This document shows, piece after piece, positions 1 through 8,824 of a stretch of DNA of 62,594 nucleotides (positions within the stretch are counted from its first letter, which is position 1; each line of letters opens with the position of its first letter). Under the pieces are notes generated by a model. That model did no database searches and was not told where the DNA came from. It worked only from the letters and a program-made list of their open reading frames with translations. This DNA is from Actinomycetota bacterium (lineage in GTDB: Bacteria > Actinomycetota > Actinomycetes > Nanopelagicales > Nanopelagicaceae). A program made the position numbers and the translations under genes. The stretch lies in contig VGAJ01000005.1 of NCBI GenBank assembly GCA_016870795.1, positions 1 to 62,594 of the forward strand. Direction: 5' to 3'.

Positions 1-347
1 ATCATGATTTTGCAACCTTTTGTAAACCTGGTGGCTCTGGAACTACCTTAAGAAGGCTTGAGGAATTTAGCTGGCAGCGAATGGCTGATTCAACCCTTCT
101 AGCAAGAGTTACTGCTGATGCTTTCTGTTATTCAATGGTGAGAAATCTAGTTGGAGCAGTAGTCTGTGTTGGAGAGTCTCGCTTTGAGCCAGAGTGGATT
201 TCATCGCTACTTGCCAATAAAACCAGAGTTAGTGAGAGCATGGTCTTTCCAGCAAGAGGTTTAACCCTGATTGCTATTGAGTATCCAGCTGATGATTTAC
301 TTGAGGCTCGCTCTAAAGTAACTGCTCGCAGAAGAGATGAAGAGTAA
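1..347 (+). CDS. truA: tRNA pseudouridine synthase A, 3' part only
   Basis: The gene enters from the left edge; the frame is open from base 3 and about 114 C-terminal residues are visible. TruA makes pseudouridine at positions 38-40 of the tRNA anticodon arm. The visible part has the conserved family end: an aromatic FATFCKPG segment, ADAFCYSMVRNLVGA (the strongly conserved core helix) and a PARGLTL block before a basic tail. The internal ATG at base 81 is not the start, because homology continues upstream of it. The stop codon directly abuts the next start. In actinobacteria truA commonly follows rplQ and precedes the rplM-rpsI operon, which fits this position. Confidence 0.93.
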   Translation, partial: HDFATFCKPGGSGTTLRRLEEFSWQRMADSTLLARVTADAFCYSMVRNLVGAVVCVGESRFEPEWISSLLANKTRVSESMVFPARGLTLIAIEYPADDLLEARSKVTARRRDEE

Positions 348-1949
348 ATGGGGCAGATAAATGTAGTTGGAATTGAGTATGCCCTCTCAGATGGCCGGGT
401 ATTACTTAGCGATGTTTCATTTCGGGTTGGCGAAGGATCAAAGGTTGCTCTAATTGGCCCTAATGGATCTGGCAAGACAACTCTTTTTCGAATGATTGCC
501 GGAGATATAACTGCTGATTCTGGTCAGATAATTATTAATGGCGGCCTTGGTGTGATGCGCCAATTTATTGGCTCGATTCGAGATGAATCAACGGTGCGAG
601 ATTTATTAATTTCAGTATCACCACTTCGCATTAGACAAGCTGCAGAGAAACTTAAAGAAGCTGAAAGTGAAATGGCTGCTAATAACTCTGAGAAGCAGCA
701 GATGGCGTATGCCCAAGCACTATCTGATTGGGGAGATGCTGGGGGATATGAACAAGAAGTGCTCTGGGATATTGCAGTTAATAGTGCGCTAGCAAAGAGC
801 TTTGATCGAGTATCTGATCGATTAGTTAATTCACTCTCTGGTGGTGAGCAAAAGCGCCTTGTCCTTGAAGTATTGCTCAATGGACCTGAGGAGGTATTAA
901 TCCTTGATGAGCCGGATAACTATCTAGATGTTCCAGCGAAGAGATGGCTTGAGGAGCAGATAAGGAATTCAAAGAAAACCATCCTCTTTATTAGCCATGA
1001 TCGTGAGTTATTAGCAGCCACTGCTACTAAAGTTGTCACTCTTGAACAAGGTATCACTGGCAATAGCGCCTGGATACATGGTGAGGGCTTCAATACTTGG
1101 CATGATGCAAGAAAAGCTCGCAATGCTCAATTCGCTGAACTGTTAGAGCGTTGGCAAGATGAACATAAGCGTCTAAAGGAACTAGTTCTAACTATGCAAT
1201 GGCAGGCAGCTTCATCACCAGATATGGCCTCAAGATATCGAGCGATGCAAACCAGGCTTAGAAAGTTTGAAGAGCTCGGCCCGCCGCCTCCGCCGCCCCT
1301 AGAACAAGATGTGAAGGTTAATTTAAAGAGCGGGAGAACTGGCGAGCGCGTAGTGACCTGTAAGGATTTAACTTTAGAAAATCTCACAGAGCCTTTTACC
1401 TTTGAAATCTATTATCAAGATCGGGTCGCAATTCTTGGAAAGAACGGCTCTGGAAAATCTCACTTTTTAAGAAGGCTTTCAGGTGATGAGAGCGTTAGAT
1501 ATAGCGGCGAGTTTAAACTCGGCGCAAGAGTAATTCCAGGTTTCTTTGCTCAAACCCATGCCCATCCTGAATTTGTAGGAAAGACTTTGTTAGAAATCTT
1601 ATGGCAGGAAAACTCTCTGCAATTAGGGGCAGCCAAATCTGTTCTTGGTAGATATGAATTGGCCCAACAAGCAGAGCAGCAATTCACATCTTTATCTGGC
1701 GGACAGCAGGCACGCTTTCAAGTTTTGTTATTAGAACTTGCCGGCGATACTTTGTTATTACTAGATGAGCCAACTGATAATTTAGATCTGGCAAGTGCTG
1801 AAGCGCTAGAGCGCGCACTTGATGCTTATCAAGGAACTGTTATTGCTGTGACCCATGATCGCTGGTTTGCTAAAGGATTTACTAGATTTTTGATATTTGG
1901 CGCAGAGGGTGCGGTCTATGAGAGCCCTGAACCAGTCTGGAGCCATTAA
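348..1949 (+). CDS. ABC-F family ATPase (ribosome-associated type)
   Basis: A 533-residue cytosolic protein with two ABC ATPase domains and no membrane segments, which is the ABC-F layout (EttA/Uup/YfmR-like translation factors). The first domain has Walker A GPNGSGKTT (37-45), signature LSGGEQKR (163-170) and Walker B LILDEPDNYLD, where the usual 'TNHLD' is varied. A charged linker follows; the second domain has GKNGSGKS, SLSGGQQAR and LLLDEPTDNLD. A run of six prolines (residues 312-317, GC-rich codons) sits just before the second domain. It starts one base after the truA stop, so translation is probably coupled. Which ABC-F subgroup it belongs to, and whether it gives antibiotic resistance, cannot be told from sequence alone. 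Confidence 0.85.
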   Translation: MGQINVVGIEYALSDGRVLLSDVSFRVGEGSKVALIGPNGSGKTTLFRMIAGDITADSGQIIINGGLGVMRQFIGSIRDESTVRDLLISVSPLRIRQAAEKLKEAESEMAANNSEKQQMAYAQALSDWGDAGGYEQEVLWDIAVNSALAKSFDRVSDRLVNSLSGGEQKRLVLEVLLNGPEEVLILDEPDNYLDVPAKRWLEEQIRNSKKTILFISHDRELLAATATKVVTLEQGITGNSAWIHGEGFNTWHDARKARNAQFAELLERWQDEHKRLKELVLTMQWQAASSPDMASRYRAMQTRLRKFEELGPPPPPPLEQDVKVNLKSGRTGERVVTCKDLTLENLTEPFTFEIYYQDRVAILGKNGSGKSHFLRRLSGDESVRYSGEFKLGARVIPGFFAQTHAHPEFVGKTLLEILWQENSLQLGAAKSVLGRYELAQQAEQQFTSLSGGQQARFQVLLLELAGDTLLLLDEPTDNLDLASAEALERALDAYQGTVIAVTHDRWFAKGFTRFLIFGAEGAVYESPEPVWSH

Positions 1950-1961
1950 TCAGGCTCGATT

Positions 1962-1990
1962 TTGACCCCTTTGCATAGTGCAGGTAATCT
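1962..1990 (+). promoter_or_regulatory. Promoter of the rplM-rpsI-glmM-glmS operon
   Basis: TTGACC (1962-1967), a 17-base spacer and TAATCT (1985-1990) form a good housekeeping-type promoter. It predicts a leader of about 60 bases before the rplM GTG at 2059, ending in a purine-rich AAGAAAGAGAG ribosome site. A short CCGCT/AGCGG hairpin lies in this leader; an L13-type autogenous control element is possible but I cannot show one. Confidence 0.6.
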
Positions 1991-2058
1991 TCGCCTTCTG
2001 TCTCCGCTAGCTGTGGAGCGGCACGAAATAGAAAAGTAAGAAGAAAGAGAGTCTGCCC

Positions 2059-2517
2059 GTGCGCACCTTTTCACCGACCCCGAAGGATGTTGCGCGTCAA
2101 TGGTATGTAATTGATGCCGCTGATGTCGTCCTTGGTCGCCTTGCTAGCCATGCCGCTATCTTGCTTCGCGGAAAACATAAACCAACATTTGCTCCTCATA
2201 TGGATATGGGAGATTTCGTAATCGTAATTAATGCCGAGAAGATTGTTTTGACTGGGTCAAAGATGGCTAACAAGATGGCCTATCAGCACTCACAATATCC
2301 AGGCGGTTTAACTGAGCGCAACTATGAACTATTGATGGAGAAGTTCCCAACTCGCGCTGTTGAAAAGGCAATTAAAGGAATGCTTCCTAAGAACTCTATC
2401 GGCAAGCAGATGGCCTCTAAGTTAAAAGTTTATGCAGGAGCTGAGCATCCTCATGGTTCACAAGGACCAATTCCATATGTATTTACCCAGATCGATCAGA
2501 TGAAGGTTGGTAAGTAA
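2059..2517 (+). CDS. rplM: 50S ribosomal protein L13
   Basis: A 152-residue protein, slightly longer than the usual 142-147. L13 is an early-assembly protein of the large subunit. The family pattern is clear: [16 protein letters not shown] near the N-terminus, [17 protein letters not shown], and an AIKGMLPKN motif near residue 110. The start is a GTG, chosen because the conserved [10 protein letters not shown] opening begins there and a purine-rich ribosome site precedes it. It is first gene of a run with rpsI three bases downstream, the standard bacterial L13-S9 pair. Confidence 0.97.
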   Translation: MRTFSPTPKDVARQWYVIDAADVVLGRLASHAAILLRGKHKPTFAPHMDMGDFVIVINAEKIVLTGSKMANKMAYQHSQYPGGLTERNYELLMEKFPTRAVEKAIKGMLPKNSIGKQMASKLKVYAGAEHPHGSQGPIPYVFTQIDQMKVGK

Positions 2518-2520
2518 AAG

Positions 2521-2985
2521 ATGAGCGAAAAAGAAGAGAACGCAACCGCCTTTAGCTCTGCAACACCTGCTGCTGCAACTAACCGCGCTGCTGTGATTGC
2601 AGCTGGCGCAGGTATCGGTCGTCGTAAGGAAGCAGTTGCTCGCGTTCGTCTAACTCCAGGAAGTGGTCGCTGGATTGTTAATAATAAGAATTTAGAAGTT
2701 TATTTCCCAAACAAAGTTCACCAACAGGCAGTATCTGAGCCACTTCGCACAGTTGGCGCTGAGGGCAAATATGATGTTATTGCTCGCATTGATGGTGGCG
2801 GAATTTCAGGACAAGCCGGAGCGCTTCGCTTAGGCGTTGCAAGAGCTCTAAATGAGATTGATACCGATGCAAATCGCCCAGCTTTAAAGAAGGCAAAATT
2901 CCTAACCCGTGATGCTCGCGTAATTGAACGCAAGAAATATGGTCTAAAGAAAGCACGTAAGCGTTCTCAATACAGCAAGCGTTAA
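2521..2985 (+). CDS. rpsI: 30S ribosomal protein S9
   Basis: A 154-residue S9. A low-complexity Ala/Thr-rich N-terminal extension of about 30 residues precedes the conserved core [14 protein letters not shown]. The protein ends in the basic [12 protein letters not shown] tail that reaches the ribosomal P site next to tRNA. The extended N-terminus is typical of actinobacterial S9. It follows rplM at a three-base gap and precedes glmM, an arrangement common in actinobacteria that links ribosome supply with cell-wall precursor synthesis. Confidence 0.97.
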   Translation: MSEKEENATAFSSATPAAATNRAAVIAAGAGIGRRKEAVARVRLTPGSGRWIVNNKNLEVYFPNKVHQQAVSEPLRTVGAEGKYDVIARIDGGGISGQAGALRLGVARALNEIDTDANRPALKKAKFLTRDARVIERKKYGLKKARKRSQYSKR

Positions 2986-3002
2986 TTAACAAAGAGGGAA
3001 AA

Positions 3003-4328
3003 ATGGCGCTCTTTGGCACCGATGGTGTCCGAGGCGTTGCTGGCGTTGATCTCACCGCTGAACTAGCTTTTAATCTCTCAACTGCTGCCGCATCAGTTCT
3101 GGCAGATCTTGGTGAATTTGCTGGCCATCGCCCAACTGCCATTGTTGGCCAGGATTCAAGAGCCTCCGGACAGTATTTAGAGGAGGCAATCTGTCGCGGT
3201 CTATCAAGTGCCGGTATTGATGTTTATCGAGTTGGGATTCTTCCAACCCCTGCTATCTCTTTTCTTGTTAAAGATCGAGGAGCAGATCTTGGAGTAATGA
3301 TTAGTGCCTCTCATAACCCAGCAAGTGATAATGGAATTAAGTTCTTTGATAGAACTGGATCAAAGCTAGCTGATCAAATTGAAGCAAAGATTGAGAGCGT
3401 GTTAGGCAAAACAGTAGTAAGTACTAATGGGGCTGGCCGAGTAATTGAAGATTTGGAGGCTAAAGAGAGTTATATTAAAAATCTTCTAAAGAGCCTTGAT
3501 GGCAATTTAAGTGGGATAAAAGTAGTTGTTGATTGCGCCAATGGAGCTGCCTCATTTGTTGCTCCTGATGTACTTAAAAGAGCTGGAGCAGAGGTTATTG
3601 CCATTTCAGCATCTCCCAATGGTTTAAATATTAATGATAACTGCGGCTCTACTCATCTAGAGAACTTAATTGCAGCTGTTAAAGAAGAGGAAGCAGATAT
3701 TGGAATTGCTCATGATGGCGATGCTGATCGAGTCCTAGCCATTGATGATAAAGGATCAGTTATTGACGGTGATTTCATATTAGGAATTCTTGCTCAAGAT
3801 ATGCAGCTTCCAACAAAGACTGTTGTAGGAACTGTTATGACCAATCTTGGGCTGATTAAAGCTTTAGAAGAAAAAGGTATTAAGTTCATTGCAACAGCTG
3901 TTGGCGATCGCTATGTATTAGAGGAGATGCTTGCTGGCGGACATATTCTTGGCGGAGAGCAATCAGGCCACATCATCATGAGTAAGTATGCAAATACTGG
4001 CGACGGCTTATTAACTGCGCTACAGCTCATTTCAAAACTTAAGAAGAGTGGCAAGAGTGCAAGTGAGCTAGCTTCTTTTATGAAGCGTTACCCGCAAGTT
4101 CTGATCAATGTCTCAGCAGTAGCTAAAGAAAAATTAGCATCAAACCAAGTCATTGCTAAAGCAGTAAGTGATGTGCAGCAGAGATTGGCAGATAAAGGTC
4201 GAGTTTTGCTCCGCGCTTCTGGAACTGAGGCTCTAATTAGAGTGATGATTGAGGCCCAAGATCTATCTCTTGCTCAGGAATTAGCCTCAGAACTGGCAAC
4301 GCTAGTAAAATCAGAGCTCTCACTTTAA
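3003..4328 (+). CDS. glmM: Phosphoglucosamine mutase
   Basis: A 441-residue enzyme converting glucosamine-6-phosphate to glucosamine-1-phosphate on the way to UDP-GlcNAc. Visible alpha-D-phosphohexomutase features are the N-terminal FGTDGVRG, the active-site phosphoserine loop ISASHNP, the metal loop DGDADR and the phosphate-binding loop RASGTEALIRVM near the C-terminus. The length matches GlmM (about 445), not the longer glucose phosphomutases. A ribosome site AGAGGGA precedes the ATG. Its neighbour glmS supplies its substrate. Confidence 0.96.
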   Translation: MALFGTDGVRGVAGVDLTAELAFNLSTAAASVLADLGEFAGHRPTAIVGQDSRASGQYLEEAICRGLSSAGIDVYRVGILPTPAISFLVKDRGADLGVMISASHNPASDNGIKFFDRTGSKLADQIEAKIESVLGKTVVSTNGAGRVIEDLEAKESYIKNLLKSLDGNLSGIKVVVDCANGAASFVAPDVLKRAGAEVIAISASPNGLNINDNCGSTHLENLIAAVKEEEADIGIAHDGDADRVLAIDDKGSVIDGDFILGILAQDMQLPTKTVVGTVMTNLGLIKALEEKGIKFIATAVGDRYVLEEMLAGGHILGGEQSGHIIMSKYANTGDGLLTALQLISKLKKSGKSASELASFMKRYPQVLINVSAVAKEKLASNQVIAKAVSDVQQRLADKGRVLLRASGTEALIRVMIEAQDLSLAQELASELATLVKSELSL

Positions 4329-4342
4329 GGGAGCAAATTTAA

Positions 4343-6169
4343 ATGTGCGGAATCATCGGTTATACCGGAGCCTCACCTGCCCTTTCAATGGTGATTGATT
4401 CGCTTCGAAAGTTGGAATACCGGGGCTATGACTCCGCTGGAATTGCTCTTACTGGCAAAGCAGGTGAGAAGTTAATTGTGGCTAAGCGCGCAGGAAAGTT
4501 AAGTAATTTGGAGAGTGCGCTAACTTCAGATCATGCTGATTCTCTAAGTGGAATTGGCCATACTCGCTGGGCAACTCATGGTGGACCAACAGATGAAAAT
4601 GCCCATCCGCATATCTCTAGTGATGGGAAAGTAGCTGTTATTCATAATGGAATTATTGAAAATTACTTAGAACTAAAAGCAGAGCTAGAAAAGCGTGGCC
4701 ATAAGTTCGCATCTCAAACCGATACTGAATCAGTTGCTCATCTCTTAAGTGATGAATTTAATTTGAGTAAAGATTTAGCCGATGCGATGCGCAAGGTTTG
4801 CAAGCGACTTCGTGGCTCTTTTACTCTCCTTGCTATCTCATCGGATAGCCCTGAGGTGATAGTTGGTGCAAGGCGTAATTCACCGTTAGTTGTGGGTCTT
4901 GGCAAAGGCGAGAACTTTCTAGCCTCTGATGTCTCGGCATTTATCGCTCACACCAAGAGCGCTTTAGAGCTGGGGCAAGATCAAGTAGTGCAGGTAAGTC
5001 CTGACTCAGTTCTAGTAACAGAATTAGATGGCAAGCAAGTTAGCGCTAAGCCTTTTGAGATTACCTGGGATGCAAAGGCAGCAGAGCGCGGGGGATATAC
5101 CCACTTTATGCTCAAGGAGATCTTCGAGCAGCCAAAAGCAATATCTGAAACACTACTTGGAAGATTTAGCGATGACTCGAAAGTGATTTGTAGCGAGCTT
5201 TCAAGCCTTAATCTAGATATTGACCGAATTTTGATTTTAGCTTGCGGCACTGCATATCACGCAGGATTAATCGGAAAATATGCCATAGAGAAATGGTCAA
5301 AAATTGCTGTTGATGTTGAACAAGCCTCTGAGTTTAGATATCGAAAGCCTTTTTTAACTCCAAAAACTTTGGTAATTACGATCTCTCAATCTGGGGAGAC
5401 TATGGATACTTTGATGGCTGCTCGCCATGCTAAAGATCTTGGAGCGGCAACTCTCTCTATCTGTAACACGATGGGTTCATCAATTGCTAGAGAATCTGAT
5501 GCAGTCTTTTATACCCATGCCGGCCCTGAGATTGCAGTGGCATCAACTAAAGCGCTACTAACACAGATTGTGGCGCTTAAAGTTATCGCTCTTTATTTAG
5601 CTCAGAACAATAAGAGTTTAACTGGCGCGCAGATTGCAGCGATCATTTCTGAGTTACTTGCCTTGCCAAATAAAGTTGAGGAGATTTTAGAAACAGTTGA
5701 GCCACTTCGCGAGATGACCAGAGGCTTTAAAGATGCAACTTCAGTTCTCTTTCTTGGAAGAAATGTGGGATATCCAGCCGCGCTAGAAGGCGCTCTTAAA
5801 CTAAAAGAGCTTGCTTATATGCATGCTGAAGGCTTTGCCGGCGGGGAGCTAAAGCATGGACCTATTGCACTCATTGAAGAAGGAACACCGGTAATTGCAA
5901 TTCTGCCTTCTGCTTCATCTCCGATAGCAGAGAAGATGCTTAGCAACATTCAAGAAGTTAGAGCGCGCGGGGCTAATGTGATTGCTATTGCAGATTCTTC
6001 GATCTCGCTAGATGTTAAGAATATTATTAGAATTCCAAGCTGTGAAGAATTATTACAATCAATACTTGCAATTGTTCCCTTACAGGTATTTGCCTATGAA
6101 ATGGCTGTTGCCAGGGGAAATGATGTTGATCAGCCAAGAAATCTAGCTAAATCGGTGACAGTGGAATGA
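4343..6169 (+). CDS. glmS: Glutamine--fructose-6-phosphate aminotransferase (isomerizing)
   Basis: A 608-residue amidotransferase that makes glucosamine-6-phosphate from fructose-6-phosphate and glutamine. The sequence begins MCGIIGY, so Cys2 becomes the N-terminal nucleophile after Met removal. The N-terminal glutaminase domain (HTRWATHG, HNGIIENY) is followed by two SIS domains (ISQSGET and the CGTAYHAG region), and the protein ends in the characteristic AKSVTVE. Only 14 bases separate it from glmM, so there is no room for a glmS ribozyme. The stop overlaps the next start by four bases (ATGA). Confidence 0.97.
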   Translation: MCGIIGYTGASPALSMVIDSLRKLEYRGYDSAGIALTGKAGEKLIVAKRAGKLSNLESALTSDHADSLSGIGHTRWATHGGPTDENAHPHISSDGKVAVIHNGIIENYLELKAELEKRGHKFASQTDTESVAHLLSDEFNLSKDLADAMRKVCKRLRGSFTLLAISSDSPEVIVGARRNSPLVVGLGKGENFLASDVSAFIAHTKSALELGQDQVVQVSPDSVLVTELDGKQVSAKPFEITWDAKAAERGGYTHFMLKEIFEQPKAISETLLGRFSDDSKVICSELSSLNLDIDRILILACGTAYHAGLIGKYAIEKWSKIAVDVEQASEFRYRKPFLTPKTLVITISQSGETMDTLMAARHAKDLGAATLSICNTMGSSIARESDAVFYTHAGPEIAVASTKALLTQIVALKVIALYLAQNNKSLTGAQIAAIISELLALPNKVEEILETVEPLREMTRGFKDATSVLFLGRNVGYPAALEGALKLKELAYMHAEGFAGGELKHGPIALIEEGTPVIAILPSASSPIAEKMLSNIQEVRARGANVIAIADSSISLDVKNIIRIPSCEELLQSILAIVPLQVFAYEMAVARGNDVDQPRNLAKSVTVE

Positions 6170-6870
6170 GTGGCCCAAGCAGCCTCTTTGATGATGTTGT
6201 AGATCAAAGAATTGAGATTCGTCGCCGGGAGATGAATATTGCCCTTACTTGGTGCGCAGTATTACTCCTTGGCTTTGCTTTAGTAACTCTTGATGTCATC
6301 AATAAGGGCCTGCTCTATAGATTTGATCAATTTGTAGCAGATCTAAGTCGCCCTAAGCTCTCTGGATTTACTAACTTTTTAGTGCTTCGTATCGATGACT
6401 TAGGTCTTAGATGGATTACCGCGTTGATTTTGCTCATTACAGCAGGGTTAATTAGCAGAAGGTTTAAGTCCTTTAGACCTTTAAATTTAGCCTTTCTATC
6501 TTTAGTGTTTTTAAATATCTTTGTAGGCGCTTCTAAGATTTTCTTCGGAAGATGTAAAGCAAAAGAAGATTTTGATCTCTGTATGTTTAGTGATGGTATG
6601 GCATATCCCAGTGGCCATATTTCAAATGCCCTAGTAACTTGGGGGCTCTTTGCCTACATAATCTTTCGTTATACCCATCGAGCTCCATTTGAGGGTTTAA
6701 AGCTCTATTGGTTGGTAGCTGTTATCACTATTGCAGTAGGAGCTGTTTCGCTAATCCGTAATACCCATTGGTTTACCGATCTTCTCGGCGGAATGTTTTT
6801 AGGTGGAGCTATATTGGTTTTAGTAGTTGCCATTGATCGCTTTATTCCCTCGACCCGTCAGCCCTCATAG
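6166..6870 (+). CDS. PAP2-family membrane phosphatase
   Basis: A 234-residue protein with about five or six hydrophobic segments. It has the PAP2 signature motifs YPSGHISNA (second motif) and RNTHWFTDLLGG (third motif, with the nucleophile His and its Asp partner). The first motif, normally KxxxxxxRP, is hard to place: the best candidate SKIFFGRCK lacks the proline. Family members dephosphorylate lipid phosphates such as phosphatidic acid or undecaprenyl diphosphate on the outer face of the membrane. Translational coupling to glmS and the downstream alr suggest a role in envelope-precursor recycling, which is inference. Confidence 0.75.
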   Translation: MSGPSSLFDDVVDQRIEIRRREMNIALTWCAVLLLGFALVTLDVINKGLLYRFDQFVADLSRPKLSGFTNFLVLRIDDLGLRWITALILLITAGLISRRFKSFRPLNLAFLSLVFLNIFVGASKIFFGRCKAKEDFDLCMFSDGMAYPSGHISNALVTWGLFAYIIFRYTHRAPFEGLKLYWLVAVITIAVGAVSLIRNTHWFTDLLGGMFLGGAILVLVVAIDRFIPSTRQPS

Positions 6871-6897
6871 GTATATAAGAAGAAGTAGCGATTAACT

Positions 6898-8040
6898 ATG
6901 GAAAATCGGGCAGAAGTACTTATAGATCTTGGAGCCATTAAAGAAAACATCAAATACTTAATGGCTAAAAGTGGTAAACCAGCTCTGGCTGTAGTGAAAG
7001 CAGATGGTTATGGCCACGGCCTTCTTCCAATAGCAAAGAGCGCGCTCAGCGCTGGCGCTAGCTGGCTTGGGGTTGCACTACTTGAGGAGGCAAGAGCTTT
7101 AAGGCAAGGCGGAATAAGCGCGCCAATTATTGCTTGGTTAACCCCGATCACAGATGATTTCAAATCTGCCATGAATGAGGATATAGATATTGCAATTGCA
7201 TCTCTTGCTCACCTTGAGGCAATTACTAGCGCTTCCAAATCTTTAGGAAAGTGCGCCAGGGTTCATCTAGAAGTTGATACTGGAATGTCTCGTGGCGGGG
7301 CGCTTGGTGAGTGGAGTGAATTAGTGCGCAGCGCCAAGGCATATCAAGACTCTGGGCTAATCAAAGTTATTGGTATTTGGTCGCACTTTGCAAGAGCTGA
7401 TGAAGCAGGTCATGAATTTAACAAAAAGCAATTAGAAAACTTTAAGAGCGCAGTTGCAGAAGCAAAGAGCGTGGGTATTACTCCGCAGGTAATTCACTTG
7501 AGTAACTCTGCCGCTGCAATAAATGATGCTGATTCACATTTTGATTTACTTCGTTTAGGTATTGCAATCTATGGACTTTCACCAGATTTTTCACATATGG
7601 GAAGTTCTGAAAAACTAAATTTAAAACCTGCAATGAGTATCCGTGCCAGAATTCATTTAGTCAAAGATGTCCCAGCAGGCTCTCAGGTTGGTTATGGAGG
7701 AAGTGCTATAACAAAAGTTGATACCAAACTTGGAGTTATTGCAATGGGTTATTCGGATGGAATTCCGAGAAATGCAAATAGTGAGGCTGGAGTACTGGTA
7801 GGTAATAAACGAGCACCAATTATTGGTCGAGTATCAATGGATCAATTTGTGGTTGATTTAGGCAGAGATAGCTCGGCAAAGGCTGGAGATTGGGCATACA
7901 TTATTGGAAGTAATCCTTCTGATAGTTATACTTCGGCAAGTTCTTACACCGCCGATTCGTGGGCTAGCGCGAGCGCAACGATCAATTATGAGATTGTTAC
8001 GCGAATAGCAGCTAGAGTAAAGCGGATCTATCAAGGCTAA
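6898..8040 (+). CDS. alr: Alanine racemase
   Basis: A 380-residue PLP enzyme producing D-alanine for peptidoglycan. Motifs are AVVKADGYGHG, containing the PLP lysine near residue 34, HLEVDTGMSRGG, the catalytic tyrosine in VGYGGSAI, and DQFVVDLG followed by INYEIVTRI. Near the C-terminus a Ser/Ala/Tyr-rich stretch of about 20 residues (after IIGSNPS) appears inserted before WASASATINYE. In many actinobacteria alr sits just upstream of tsaE; here an importer cluster and other genes separate them by 9 kb. Confidence 0.95.
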   Translation: MENRAEVLIDLGAIKENIKYLMAKSGKPALAVVKADGYGHGLLPIAKSALSAGASWLGVALLEEARALRQGGISAPIIAWLTPITDDFKSAMNEDIDIAIASLAHLEAITSASKSLGKCARVHLEVDTGMSRGGALGEWSELVRSAKAYQDSGLIKVIGIWSHFARADEAGHEFNKKQLENFKSAVAEAKSVGITPQVIHLSNSAAAINDADSHFDLLRLGIAIYGLSPDFSHMGSSEKLNLKPAMSIRARIHLVKDVPAGSQVGYGGSAITKVDTKLGVIAMGYSDGIPRNANSEAGVLVGNKRAPIIGRVSMDQFVVDLGRDSSAKAGDWAYIIGSNPSDSYTSASSYTADSWASASATINYEIVTRIAARVKRIYQG

Positions 8041-8050
8041 AGGAGGGCGC

Positions 8051-8824
8051 ATGACAGAAGGCGTTGTGCTCTCTGTTAATGATCTCTCAGTAAATTTTGG
8101 CGGCCTTAAAGCTCTAAATGGCGTCAACTTTGAATTAAGAAGGGGCGAAGTCTTGGGACTTATTGGCCCTAATGGCGCTGGAAAAACTACCGTCTTTAAT
8201 GCGCTCTGCGGGATTGTCACTCCAGATTCAGGCTCTCTTTCTTTAAATGGTAAAGAAATTAAATGGCCAAAGCCTCATAAATTAGCGAAGTTAAAAATTG
8301 CTAGAACTTTGCAAGGTGTTGGACTCTTTCCAGATTTAACTGTCTATGACAATGTGATGATTGGTGCTAATAAATTTTCTGAAACAGGTCTACTTCGCGC
8401 AGCCTTTGGAACAAACCATAAAGATGAAAAGCGCTTAAAGGAGCGGGCGCAAGCAGCTCTTGAACGAGTTTATGTTGGCGCAGTTGCGGATAGAAGAGCA
8501 GACACTCTTGCCTATCCTGATACTAAGCGAGTTTCTATTGCTAGAGCATTGGTAGCAGAGCCAGAAATATTATTACTTGATGAACCTGCTGGAGGGCTAG
8601 GGCCTCAAGATATTGAATGGCTCAATAGCCTTATTAATAATCTTAAGTCTCGCACCTCAATAATTATCGTTGAGCATCACATGGATGTTGTTATGTCAGT
8701 CTGTGATCGAATCTATGTTTTGAACTTTGGCGAAATAATTGCCTCTGGAACTCCAGCAGAGGTTAGAGATAATGAAGCAGTTATCCAGGCATATCTTGGA
8801 ACTAAATCAAAGGCCAAGTCATGA
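8051..8824 (+). CDS. livG: Branched-chain amino acid type ABC transporter, ATPase LivG
   Basis: A 257-residue ATPase of the HAAT (Liv) class. It carries Walker A GPNGAGKTT, Walker B LLLDEPAGGLG and the LivG-type C-terminus EVIQAYLG (here EAVIQAYLGTK). The usual LSGGQ signature is weak and reads AYPDTKRVSIARAL. A strong ribosome site AAAGGAGGG lies before the ATG. It is the first of five consecutive importer genes, with its stop overlapping livF by four bases. Substrate cannot be fixed from sequence; leucine-type amino acids, other amino acids or small amides are all possible in this class. Confidence 0.85.
   Translation: MTEGVVLSVNDLSVNFGGLKALNGVNFELRRGEVLGLIGPNGAGKTTVFNALCGIVTPDSGSLSLNGKEIKWPKPHKLAKLKIARTLQGVGLFPDLTVYDNVMIGANKFSETGLLRAAFGTNHKDEKRLKERAQAALERVYVGAVADRRADTLAYPDTKRVSIARALVAEPEILLLDEPAGGLGPQDIEWLNSLINNLKSRTSIIIVEHHMDVVMSVCDRIYVLNFGEIIASGTPAEVRDNEAVIQAYLGTKSKAKS

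Noticed and set aside
128-475. 115-codon open frame antisense across truA and the ABC-F start
   Set aside because: Runs across the junction of two real genes and has no recognisable motif.
4329-4342. glmS ribozyme or riboswitch upstream of glmS
   Set aside because: Only 14 bases lie between glmM and glmS, far too short.
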